Shown here piece by piece: positions 8,506 to 14,287 of a stretch of DNA of 15,403 nt. The first letter of the stretch is position 1. Each line of letters begins with the position of its first letter. Both the position numbers and the translations under genes were made by a program. This DNA is from CAIKZY01 sp044345075 (GTDB taxonomy: Bacteria; Actinomycetota; Actinomycetes; S36-B12), in assembly GCA_044345075.1 (NCBI GenBank), contig JBIJBU010000034.1:1-15403 (forward strand). The letters are read 5' to 3'. Below the pieces are notes generated by a model. The model was not told where the DNA came from, did not search any database, and saw nothing but the letters and a program-made list of their open reading frames with translations.

Positions 8506-8955
8506 TTACTCAGCGGGTGCTGCAGCAGCTGCAGCAGCAGCTGCGTCAGCAGCATCCGCTGCGTCGGCTGCCGCGTTGCCCGAGCGGGCGTCCTTGGCGT
8601 CCTGAACAGCCTGTGCCTCGGCGGCCTCGACGAAGGCGACTGCCTCGTTGCCGCGATCGGTGGCCTCGCCGGCAGAGATGATGATGAGGTCAACGTGCTC
8701 GATGAAGCGCTTGACCGGCTCGCGCTGGACATCGCGCGGCTTGGTGATGATGATCTTGCCCTCGAAGCTGATGTTCAGCACGACGCGCGGCTTGCGCAGG
8801 GCGAGCTCGAGCTCATGTGCCGGCAGGGCAACGTGGGTGACGGCAGAGCCCTCGCCGTAGATGACTGCGGGGATGTTTCCCTCGCGGCGCGTGCGGCGCG
8901 CGGCACCCTTGCCGAAATCGGAGCGGGGAACGGCGGTGATGGAAACTTCAGACAC
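8506..8955 (-). CDS. rplY: Ribosomal protein bL25 (short form with alanine-rich tail)
   Basis: A 149-residue bL25, the large-subunit protein that binds 5S rRNA. GTG 8955 is chosen as the start because GAGGAG (8964-8969) lies eight bases upstream and the encoded SEVSITAVPRSDFGKGAARR matches the family N-terminus. A further-upstream start would have no such site. Residues 1-93 form the L25 domain (RREGNIPAVIYG, LPAHELELAL, VQREPVKRFIEHVDL). Most actinobacterial homologues of about 200 residues continue into the second, TL5/Ctc-type beta domain. Here that domain is absent, and residues 94-149 are an Ala/Asp/Glu-rich low-complexity tail ending in a long run of alanines. No other frame in this region shows the missing domain, so a simple frameshift does not explain it. 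Transcription probably starts in the prs-rplY gap and may run into pth. Confidence 0.93.
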   Translation of the reverse strand: MSEVSITAVPRSDFGKGAARRTRREGNIPAVIYGEGSAVTHVALPAHELELALRKPRVVLNISFEGKIIITKPRDVQREPVKRFIEHVDLIIISAGEATDRGNEAVAFVEAAEAQAVQDAKDARSGNAAADAADAADAAAAAAAAAPAE

Positions 8956-8963
8956 TTCTATTT

Positions 8964-8969
8964 CTCCTC
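8964..8969 (-). promoter_or_regulatory. Ribosome binding site that fixes the rplY start
   Basis: GAGGAG on the minus strand, eight bases before GTG 8955. It rules out an in-frame start 27 codons further upstream, which would swallow the structured leader. Confidence 0.8.
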
Positions 8970-8981
8970 GTACGTCGGACA

Positions 8982-9047
8982 CCTCGGCAAAGCGCGTTGG
9001 GCGCCGACCGCGTCGATCACGGTGCCAGTGCGACACCCTCGCCGAGG
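8982..9047 (-). promoter_or_regulatory. Predicted structured 5' leader of rplY
   Basis: In the minus-strand RNA, CCUCGGCGAGG (9047-9037) can pair along its whole length with CUUUGCCGAGG (8992-8982), giving 11 bp including two G-U pairs. Inside are GUGUC-GCACU-GGCAC (9036-9022) and CGAC-GCG-GUCG (9014-9004), so the element can be drawn as a three-way junction. The closing strand ends 12 bases before the ribosome-binding site. Some pairs are G-U and exist only in the minus-strand transcript, which fits RNA rather than DNA symmetry. As I recall, the E. coli gene is autoregulated by its product, but I know of no described actinobacterial leader of this kind. The fold was worked out by hand with no covariation support. 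Confidence 0.4.
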
Positions 9048-9076
9048 AATTGAGAGGAGTCTAACGAGCGAGGGCC

Positions 9077-9114
9077 CGGGGACGAAATCGGCCCCGAGTC
9101 AGCCCGTTCGGGCT
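9077..9114 (-). terminator. Possible prs transcription terminator (hairpins without U-tract)
   Basis: On the minus strand two hairpins follow one another at the end of prs. AGCCC-GAAC-GGGCU (9114-9101) overlaps the prs stop codon. CGGGG-C-CG-AUUU-CG-U-CCCCG (9096-9077) follows it with five outer and two inner pairs. No U-run follows, which is common among actinobacterial terminators but makes the call weaker. A low-grade TAGACT -10-like hexamer lies just beyond, and rplY transcription could start there. Confidence 0.4.
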
Positions 9115-10108
9115 AGTTGCCCAGCGCGTGGGACGGGGTGTCGTCGAACATGCTCGTGACCGAGCCGTCGGTGAAGACCTCGGTAATGGCCTTGGCCAGC
9201 AGCGGGGCGATCGACAGCACGGTGAGCTTGGGGAAACGAGCCTCGTCGACGATCGGCAAGGTGTCGGTGACGATGACCTCGGAGATGTCGGAATTCTGGA
9301 GGCGGTCACGAGCAGGGTCGCTCAGGATCGCGTGGGTGGCAGCCACGATGACGCCCGCTGCCCCCTGCTCGAAGAGGGTCTCGGCAGCCTTGACGATGGT
9401 TCCGCCGGTATCGATCATGTCGTCGACCACGACGCAGACACGGCCCTTGACCTCGCCGACGACCTCGAACACCTTGACCTGGTTCGGCACATCGGGATCG
9501 CGGCGCTTATGGATGATGGCGAGCGGGGCACCGAGGATGTCGGTCCACTTTTCGGCAACGCGCACGCGACCGGCATCGGGCGAGACCACGGTGATGCGGT
9601 CATGGCCGACGCTCTCCTTGACGTGCTTGGCCAGCAACGGCAGGGAGAACAGATGATCGACAGGTCCGTCGAAGAAGCCCTGAATCTGTGAAGTGTGCAG
9701 ATCGACGGTCATGAGTCGATCAGCGCCTGCTGTCTTGAACAGGTCAGCAATGAGACGGGCCGAGATCGGCTCGCGGCCGCGGTGCTTCTTGTCCTGGCGG
9801 GCGTATCCGTAGAACGGCATGATCACCGAGATGCGCTTGGCGGATGCACGCTTGAGCGCGTCGACCATGATCAGCTGTTCCATGATCCAGGTGTTGATCG
9901 GCGTGGTGTGGCTCTGCAGCACGAACGCATCGGCGCCGCGCACTGACTCTTCGAAGCGCACGAAGATCTCGCCATTCGCGAAGTCGTAGGCAACTGTCTT
10001 CGACAGCGGAATGCCCAGCTCGTCGGCGACCGCATTGGCCAGTTCAGGGTGCGATCGGCCTGCGAGCAGGACGAGCTTCTTCTGAATCGGGGCCATGATC
10101 TCGGTCAC
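9113..10108 (-). CDS. prs: Ribose-phosphate pyrophosphokinase (PRPP synthetase, class I)
   Basis: A 331-residue class I PRPP synthetase, which makes PRPP from ribose-5-phosphate and ATP for purine, pyrimidine, histidine, tryptophan and NAD synthesis and for actinobacterial cell-wall arabinan. Visible motifs are AGRSHPELA near the N-terminus, YARQDKKHRGREPISA (102-117), the metal-binding VDLHTSQIQGFF (135-146), the flexible-loop KRRDP (201-205) and the PRPP loop VVVDDMIDTGGTI (226-238). GTG 10108 is preferred as start because GGAG lies five bases upstream, overlapping the glmU stop. An in-frame ATG four codons later would be too far from it. The gene follows glmU by 2 bp, and this glmU-prs pairing is widespread. 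Possible terminator hairpins begin at its stop. Confidence 0.98.
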   Translation of the reverse strand: MTEIMAPIQKKLVLLAGRSHPELANAVADELGIPLSKTVAYDFANGEIFVRFEESVRGADAFVLQSHTTPINTWIMEQLIMVDALKRASAKRISVIMPFYGYARQDKKHRGREPISARLIADLFKTAGADRLMTVDLHTSQIQGFFDGPVDHLFSLPLLAKHVKESVGHDRITVVSPDAGRVRVAEKWTDILGAPLAIIHKRRDPDVPNQVKVFEVVGEVKGRVCVVVDDMIDTGGTIVKAAETLFEQGAAGVIVAATHAILSDPARDRLQNSDISEVIVTDTLPIVDEARFPKLTVLSIAPLLAKAITEVFTDGSVTSMFDDTPSHALGN

Positions 10109-10110
10109 CG

Positions 10111-11592
10111 TTACTCCTTTGCCGATGCGTTGTTGGACGAATTCTGCTGCTGTGACTTTCGTGCTGCGTCAGCGGATGCCGATTCCGGACGCTTGCGCTC
10201 GACCCAGCCCTCGACATTGCGCTGCTTGGCACGTCCGACTGCCATGGCACCGGGCGGAACATCTTCGGTGATGACCGAACCGGCCGCCGTGTAGGCACCG
10301 TCGCCGATGGTGACGGGTGCGACGAGCATGGTGTCGCTGCCGATGCGCACCTGCTCCCCGACCACGGTGCGGTGCTTCTCCACACCGTCGTAGTTCACGA
10401 AAACCGTTGCGGCGCCGATATTCGAGCCGGCTCCTACCTCGGCATCACCGACGTACGACAGATGCGGGACCTTCGCGCCATCGCCGATGGTGGAGTTCTT
10501 GATCTCGACGTAGGCACCAGCCTTTGCGCCGGCTCCGAGCACTGCGCCCGGCCGCAGATAAGTGAATGGGCCAACCGAGGCTCCTGCACCTATCACGGCG
10601 AGCTCGGCCCAGGTGTGAATGACCGTGGCGCGCTCGCCAACCTCGCAGGAAGCCAACGTGGTGCCCGGACCAATGCGCGCACCGGTGGCGATCGAGGTCG
10701 GGCCGCGCAGCGTGGTGCTGGGCAGAATGACTGCGTCAGGCTCGATCTCAACGTCGACGTCGAGCCAGGTCGTCGCTGAATCAAGGATCGAGACGCCCGC
10801 ACGCATCCACTCGGCATTGATGCGATCTCGCATGATGCCCGCGGCCTGCGACAGCTGGTAACGATCGTTGACGCCGAGAATTTCGTCGCTGTCAGCGCAC
10901 ATCGAAGCGCTGATGGTCTCGCCATCGCCTTCGAGGAAACCGAGTACGTCGGTGAGGTACTCCTCGCCCTGCGCGTTGTTTGTGGTGATGCGGGTCAGCG
11001 CGGCGTCGAGATGAGCGGCGGAAAACGCATACATGCCGGAGTTGATCTCGGTGACAGCGAGCTGCTCGGCGCTGGCGTCCTTGTGCTCGACAATGCCGGT
11101 GACCTGGCCGGAGCCGCCGCGCAGCACACGGCCGTAGCCGGTCGGATCTGTGAGCGATGCCGTGAGCACCGTTGCCACCGCGTCCGTCTGCGAATGCTCG
11201 ACCAGCAGGCCGATCAAGGTCGTGCCGGTCAGCAGCGGGGTATCGCCGGTGAGTACGACAACAGGCGCATCGTCGATCTCGAGCCCACGTGCGCGCACCT
11301 CGGCGAGTGCGATTCGCACCGCGTGACCGGTGCCCTTCTGCTCCTCCTGAACAACAGTGAGTGCCCACGGGGCGATCTCCGAGAGGTGCTCGGTGACCTG
11401 ATCGCGGCCGTGGCCCACCACGACAACGACATGAGCCGGTTCGACGGTGGCGGCAGCTTCGAGTACGTGGCCGAGGAGGGATCGGCCGGCGACGGGGTGA
11501 AGAACCTTGGGGAGGGCGGACTTCATCCGCTTGCCTTCGCCGGCGGCCAAGATGATGACAACCGAGGGGCGCGGGGCCGCTGAGGTGGTCAC
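10111..11592 (-). CDS. glmU: Bifunctional N-acetylglucosamine-1-phosphate uridyltransferase / glucosamine-1-phosphate acetyltransferase
   Basis: A 493-residue GlmU, the cytoplasmic enzyme for the last two steps to UDP-GlcNAc, precursor of peptidoglycan. The N-terminal pyrophosphorylase has the nucleotide-binding LAAGEGKRMKS at about 15-25, QKGTGHA and GDTPLL. The C-terminal half is a left-handed beta-helix of hexapeptide repeats with the acetyl-transfer residues in YVEIKNS, HLSYVGDAEVG and FVNYDG. The last 30 or so residues are a polar Ser/Gln/Asn-rich tail. GTG 11592 is the start because GGAGGA lies four bases upstream and the LAAGEG motif follows at the expected distance. The frame stays open further upstream only because it runs through the tRNA gene. 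The stop is 2 bp from prs, so the two are almost certainly cotranscribed. Confidence 0.97.
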   Translation of the reverse strand: MTTSAAPRPSVVIILAAGEGKRMKSALPKVLHPVAGRSLLGHVLEAAATVEPAHVVVVVGHGRDQVTEHLSEIAPWALTVVQEEQKGTGHAVRIALAEVRARGLEIDDAPVVVLTGDTPLLTGTTLIGLLVEHSQTDAVATVLTASLTDPTGYGRVLRGGSGQVTGIVEHKDASAEQLAVTEINSGMYAFSAAHLDAALTRITTNNAQGEEYLTDVLGFLEGDGETISASMCADSDEILGVNDRYQLSQAAGIMRDRINAEWMRAGVSILDSATTWLDVDVEIEPDAVILPSTTLRGPTSIATGARIGPGTTLASCEVGERATVIHTWAELAVIGAGASVGPFTYLRPGAVLGAGAKAGAYVEIKNSTIGDGAKVPHLSYVGDAEVGAGSNIGAATVFVNYDGVEKHRTVVGEQVRIGSDTMLVAPVTIGDGAYTAAGSVITEDVPPGAMAVGRAKQRNVEGWVERKRPESASADAARKSQQQNSSNNASAKE

Positions 11593-11596
11593 GAAT

Positions 11597-11602
11597 TCCT
11601 CC
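11597..11602 (-). promoter_or_regulatory. Ribosome binding site that fixes the glmU start
   Basis: GGAGGA on the minus strand, four bases before GTG 11592. It rules out an in-frame start 79 codons upstream whose leader would translate the tRNA gene. Confidence 0.85.
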
Positions 11603-11663
11603 GATGGGCATGAAGAGAAGGGCCGAACGGGGGAAGGTCTCAAGCCTATCGGGGAAGAGAGAG

Positions 11664-11734
11664 CTCCCGGGGATGGGATCGAACCATCGTTGACGGATTC
11701 AAAGTCCGCTGTCCTGCCGCTAGACGACCCGGGA
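11664..11734 (-). tRNA. tRNA-Gln (anticodon TTG)
   Basis: A complete 71-base cloverleaf. The acceptor stem TCCCGGG pairs with CCCGGGA, the D arm is GTC-TAGCGGCAG-GAC, and the anticodon arm is GCGGA-CTTTGAA-TCCGT with anticodon TTG at 11702-11700. A four-base variable loop and the T arm GATGG-TTCGATC-CCATC follow, and the discriminator is G. No CCA is encoded. It lies between the desaturase promoter region and glmU, and a tRNA-Gln beside glmU is a familiar actinobacterial neighbour. A TACCCT -10-like hexamer on the minus strand (11757-11752) would place transcription start about ten bases before the tRNA, but no good -35 goes with it. Confidence 0.97.
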
Positions 11735-11776
11735 CTGACGTGCAGTGGCCAAGGGTAAATGATTTGCGATTTCCGC

Positions 11777-11806
11777 TGGACAGGGGAGGTTACGGTGGCG
11801 TAGGTT
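11777..11806 (+). promoter_or_regulatory. Candidate promoter of the desaturase-TetR operon
   Basis: TGGACA (11777-11782), one mismatch from the housekeeping -35, is followed after 18 bases by TAGGTT (11801-11806), which fits the actinobacterial TAnnnT -10. Transcription would begin near 11813, leaving a leader of about 37 bases. The -10 falls across the junction of the two tandem repeats, so a protein bound there would block polymerase. Confidence 0.45.
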
Positions 11807-11817
11807 ACGGGAGCGTA
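11788..11817 (+). repeat. Tandem 15-bp repeat, probable operator pair
   Basis: GGTTACGGTGGCGTA (11788-11802) is followed directly by GGTTACGGGAGCGTA (11803-11817). The copies differ only at two central positions. Each contains the dyad TACG-N4-CGTA, and both differences fall in the N4 spacer while all half-site bases are kept, the pattern expected of paired protein-binding sites. The repeat overlaps the predicted -10 of the desaturase operon. The TetR-family regulator encoded second in that operon is the obvious candidate binder. Confidence 0.6.
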
Positions 11818-11834
11818 GGTAGTGCTCACTACCT
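11817..11834 (+). promoter_or_regulatory. Perfect 8+8 bp palindrome before the desaturase gene
   Basis: AGGTAGTG-CT-CACTACCT is a perfect inverted repeat with a two-base centre. It touches the tandem repeat on its left and ends seven bases before the AGGAG ribosome-binding site. Its half-site differs from TACG/CGTA, so it may be a second operator for another protein. In RNA it would form a hairpin with an impossibly tight two-base loop unless a pair opens, so a DNA operator is more likely than an RNA element. Confidence 0.55.
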
Positions 11835-11849
11835 CATTAAAGGAGTCTG

Positions 11850-12836
11850 ATGACCCTCGCCCAGCCTGTCACCGTGGAGTCCCCCGTTGACGAGGACTAC
11901 ACCACTACGACGATGCGGGTACTGCTCGCGATCTTCATCATCGTTCCGCTTCTCGCGGTCATTGTCGCGATCCCCATCGCATGGGGCGGATTCGTCGGCT
12001 GGAGCGACCTGTTCATCGTGCTGCTCTTCTGGGCGATCACCGCAGGTGGCATCACGGTTGGCTTCCATCGCTATTTCACTCACGGTTCATTCAAGACGAA
12101 TCGCTTCATGAAGTACGCGCTCGGCATCGCCGGTTCACTCGCCGTGCAGGGTTCGCTCTCGCAGTGGGTGGCCGATCACCGCAAGCATCATCAGTTCTCC
12201 GATGACGAGGGTGATCCGCATTCGCCGTGGCGCTTCGGCACCAGCAAGCGCGCAGTCGCCAAGGGCCTGTACTGGGCGCATATGGGTTGGCTTTTCGGTG
12301 AAGAGCAGACCTCAGCGGAGAAGTACGCACCCGACATCGCGAATGATCCCGATGTTCAGCGCATCTCGCGACTCTTCCCGCTCATGGTTCTCACAACCCT
12401 TCTGGCGCCTGCAGTTCTCGGTGGTCTGCTGACCTGGTCATGGATGGGTGTTCTGACCGGATTCTTCTGGGGCAGCCTGATTCGGATCGCGCTCGTGCAT
12501 CACGTGACGTGGTCGATCAACTCGATCTGCCACGTCTTCGGCACTCGCCCGTTCAAGTCGCGTGACCAGTCGTCGAACGTGTGGTGGCTGGCGCTGCCCT
12601 CCATGGGCGAGTCCTGGCACAGCCTTCACCATGCTGAGCCGACGGCGGCTCGACACGGAGTCTTCAAGGGCCAGATCGACATGAGCGCAACCTTCATTCG
12701 TCTGCTGGAGAAGACCGGCATCGCAACCGACGTGCGCTGGCCGAAGCATGATCGACTGGTGCGCAAGCTCAATGACCCAACCCAGGAGCATCGCCTTCGC
12801 ACGTTCCATCCGGCCCGGGCGAACTCAAGCCAATGA
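11850..12836 (+). CDS. Membrane fatty acid desaturase (acyl-CoA/acyl-lipid delta-9 type)
   Basis: A 328-residue integral-membrane di-iron desaturase that introduces a cis double bond into saturated acyl chains. The histidine clusters are complete: HRYFTH (73-78), HRKHH (110-114) and WHSLHH (256-261), with extra His at 217, 218 and 228. Hydrophobic segments lie at about 22-46, 52-70, 175-195 and 197-216. The protein resembles actinobacterial stearoyl-CoA desaturases of the DesA3 kind. No cytochrome b5 or reductase domain is fused, so an external electron donor is needed, and none is encoded nearby. AGGAG lies four bases before the ATG. The stop overlaps the start of the TetR gene by 4 bp. The repeats and palindrome upstream point to repression tuned to membrane or acyl-CoA state. 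Confidence 0.93.
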   Translation: MTLAQPVTVESPVDEDYTTTTMRVLLAIFIIVPLLAVIVAIPIAWGGFVGWSDLFIVLLFWAITAGGITVGFHRYFTHGSFKTNRFMKYALGIAGSLAVQGSLSQWVADHRKHHQFSDDEGDPHSPWRFGTSKRAVAKGLYWAHMGWLFGEEQTSAEKYAPDIANDPDVQRISRLFPLMVLTTLLAPAVLGGLLTWSWMGVLTGFFWGSLIRIALVHHVTWSINSICHVFGTRPFKSRDQSSNVWWLALPSMGESWHSLHHAEPTAARHGVFKGQIDMSATFIRLLEKTGIATDVRWPKHDRLVRKLNDPTQEHRLRTFHPARANSSQ

Positions 12837-13555
12837 GCGCCAACCTCGAAGATCTGGAGTCTGACGACTTCGAGAGCGAAGCCGACAACGTCACCGACAT
12901 CGGCTCGGTGAAGCGTCGCGACACCATGCCGCGACCATCGGACACGAAGATCCGCATGAGCGGGCAGGAACGTCGTGAGCAGTTGCTTGCGGTCGGCCGA
13001 AAGCTGTTCGCCGAGAAGGGCTTCGAAGCCGTCAGCGTCGAAGAGATTGCCAGCACCGCCAAGGTCTCCAAGCCGGTTGTGTACGAGCACTTCGGTGGCA
13101 AGGAAGGGCTGTACGCAGTTCTGGTCGATCGCGAGATGAACTACCTGCTGAATTCCTTCGAGAAGGCACTGACCGGCAGGAACCCGCGTCAGCTGCTCGA
13201 GCAAGCCGGCATGGCTCTCTTTGACTACATCGACGAATACCCCGACGGTTTCCGCATCCTCGTGCGCGATTCGCCGATGGCGCAGACCACCGGCACCTTC
13301 GCGAGCCTGATCGTCGATGTCGCCACTCGAGTCGAGCATCTACTTGCCGATGAATTCGCTGCGCACAAGATGGACAAGAAGCTTGCTCGCATGTACTCGC
13401 AGATGCTCGTCGGCATGGTCGCACTCACCGGTCAGTGGTGGCTCGATGTGCGCAAGCCGAAGAAGGACGAAGTCGTCGCGCACCTGGTGAACTTGGCCTG
13501 GAACGGCCTCGCGGGTATGGAAGCCAAGCCCGAACTGCACATGCGCAAGCGCTAG
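12833..13555 (+). CDS. TetR/AcrR family transcriptional regulator
   Basis: A 240-residue regulator. The TetR DNA-binding domain lies at about residues 46-95 (RREQLLAVGRKLFAEKGFE, then SVEEIASTAKVSKPVVYEHF and GGKEGLYAVLV). The remaining helical part is the ligand-binding and dimerisation domain. A 40-residue acidic extension precedes the HTH. In-frame ATGs at codons 32 and 42 could shorten it, but the first ATG overlaps the desaturase stop (ATGA), which favours it by coupling. Position beside a tRNA-Gln and glmU recalls the TetR gene in the mycobacterial block (Rv1019), though orthology is not shown here. Overlap with the desaturase gene and dyad repeats in the promoter suggest an autoregulated repressor sensing fatty acids or acyl-CoA. 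Its stop directly abuts the stop of the convergent downstream gene. Confidence 0.92.
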   Translation: MSANLEDLESDDFESEADNVTDIGSVKRRDTMPRPSDTKIRMSGQERREQLLAVGRKLFAEKGFEAVSVEEIASTAKVSKPVVYEHFGGKEGLYAVLVDREMNYLLNSFEKALTGRNPRQLLEQAGMALFDYIDEYPDGFRILVRDSPMAQTTGTFASLIVDVATRVEHLLADEFAAHKMDKKLARMYSQMLVGMVALTGQWWLDVRKPKKDEVVAHLVNLAWNGLAGMEAKPELHMRKR

Positions 13556-14095
13556 TCAGGCCCACACCACCGGAAATGGCGTCGGCTCGCTAGAACCAAT
13601 CGCTCGCGAAACCGAGCCCGCAACAATGTCGGCTCCCCAGAGCAGAGGCTGATCCTTCCACCCAACATGACGAACGTCCGCGAATTCACCTTGCGAGTAA
13701 GCCGTAACTCTTCGAATGAGCGACTTGTCTCGGAGGTCCGGTGCGTTGCCTCTACTTTCCATGACGATGGAGGCGGTGCCATGAATGATGCTTGATGACG
13801 TCCCAAAGAGCGCGACCAGCAACTTACGCCTCGTTCGCTCTTCCGCTCGTGGTTCCCCCAGACTCGCGATGGCGAGTGAGTCCACTGGCAAGGACTGCAT
13901 CAGCTGAACGAGGGCGCGACGTCGAATCGCAGGAGAATCCGCAAAATGAATTCGCTCCTGACGACCAGCGGCATGCCGGATTTGTGTCTCGCATGTTCCA
14001 AGGGCTTCAGGCGGTACGAGCAGTAGCCCGAACACGTAGACGTGCCCTCCGCTCCTGAGCACTGAGGACTCGTCGAGGAACGCCACCGTGGACAT
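13556..14095 (-). CDS. DUF3800-like protein of unknown function
   Basis: A 179-residue protein from ATG 14095, chosen because the FLDES motif then begins at residue 6; an in-frame GTG at 14122 would add nine residues. The layout resembles DUF3800-type proteins with an RNase H-like fold: an N-terminal DES, a hydrophobic strand (HVYVFGLLLVPP), an IHFADSP segment, IVMESRG in the middle, and a C-terminal QPLLWGADIVAGSVSRA with a conserved-type Asp. These acidic residues could form a metal site, but no activity is established for the family. The DNA looks less GC-rich than its neighbours and the gene is not part of the usual ispE-glmU order, so it may be a later insertion. It is unlikely to be a shadow, since the opposite strand here has no protein-like frame. 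Confidence 0.7.
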   Translation of the reverse strand: MSTVAFLDESSVLRSGGHVYVFGLLLVPPEALGTCETQIRHAAGRQERIHFADSPAIRRRALVQLMQSLPVDSLAIASLGEPRAEERTRRKLLVALFGTSSSIIHGTASIVMESRGNAPDLRDKSLIRRVTAYSQGEFADVRHVGWKDQPLLWGADIVAGSVSRAIGSSEPTPFPVVWA

Positions 14096-14156
14096 CGTCC
14101 AAAGATCACGGGTCTGCAACACACAGACAATGCCCTTACGAGCGCCTGTGGATTAC

Positions 14157-14185
14157 TTGAGTCGGGATGCAACCCCTGCTAGATT
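14157..14185 (+). promoter_or_regulatory. Candidate plus-strand promoter in the ispE-DUF3800 gap
   Basis: TTGAGT (14157-14162) and TAGATT (14180-14185) are separated by exactly 17 bases, a good housekeeping-sigma match. Transcription would start near 14192 and head toward the 3' end of ispE on the opposite strand. No plus-strand protein gene follows, which is why a non-coding product is considered. Confidence 0.45.
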
Positions 14186-14191
14186 TTTTCC

Positions 14192-14275
14192 CGCAGGCCT
14201 TGTGCTTTCGAGTGACAAGGAAGTGGGGCTGGGTGCGTCCCGGGGTATACCGGGCCCCCAGCCCGGCGCCTTTTC
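14192..14275 (+). ncRNA. Possible small RNA, about 85 bases
   Basis: Downstream of a promoter-like sequence the plus strand can form CCUUGU-N11-ACAAGG (14198-14220, with UUCG at the tip of its inner part) and then the strong GGGCUGGG...CCCAGCCC hairpin (14226-14264), with UUUUC at 14271-14275. Promoter, structure and terminator in one short gene-free stretch are what an independent small RNA would show. It matches no RNA family I recognise. A short in-frame peptide reading from GTG 14202 exists but has no ribosome-binding site. The hairpin may instead serve only as the ispE terminator. Confidence 0.3.
14226..14264. terminator. Strong hairpin between ispE and the DUF3800-like gene, probably bidirectional terminator
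   Basis: The outer arms GGGCTGGG (14226-14233) and CCCAGCCC (14257-14264) are perfectly complementary. The inner arms CCCGG (14239-14243) and CCGGG (14250-14254) add five pairs. It begins 24 bases after the ispE stop on the minus strand, as expected for an ispE terminator, although no U-tract follows on that side. On the plus strand a TTTT run follows six bases later. Confidence 0.6.
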
Positions 14276-14287
14276 TGGGCCAGAGAA

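Noticed and set aside
8509..8570. GCA/GCT repeat block considered as a CRISPR or satellite array
   Set aside because: It is an in-frame alanine-coding low-complexity stretch of rplY with no unique spacers.
8956..9036. N-terminal extension of rplY by 27 codons
   Set aside because: The extension is basic and unlike any bL25 N-terminus, while GTG 8955 has GAGGAG at the right distance and the canonical sequence follows.
11593..11829. In-frame N-terminal extension of glmU by 79 codons
   Set aside because: It would translate straight through the tRNA-Gln gene and lacks family similarity. GTG 11592 has a strong ribosome-binding site at the right distance.
14112..14128. GTCTG-N7-CAGAC inverted repeat upstream of the DUF3800-like gene
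   Set aside because: Only five pairs with a seven-base loop; too short to call an operator or attachment site without comparative support.
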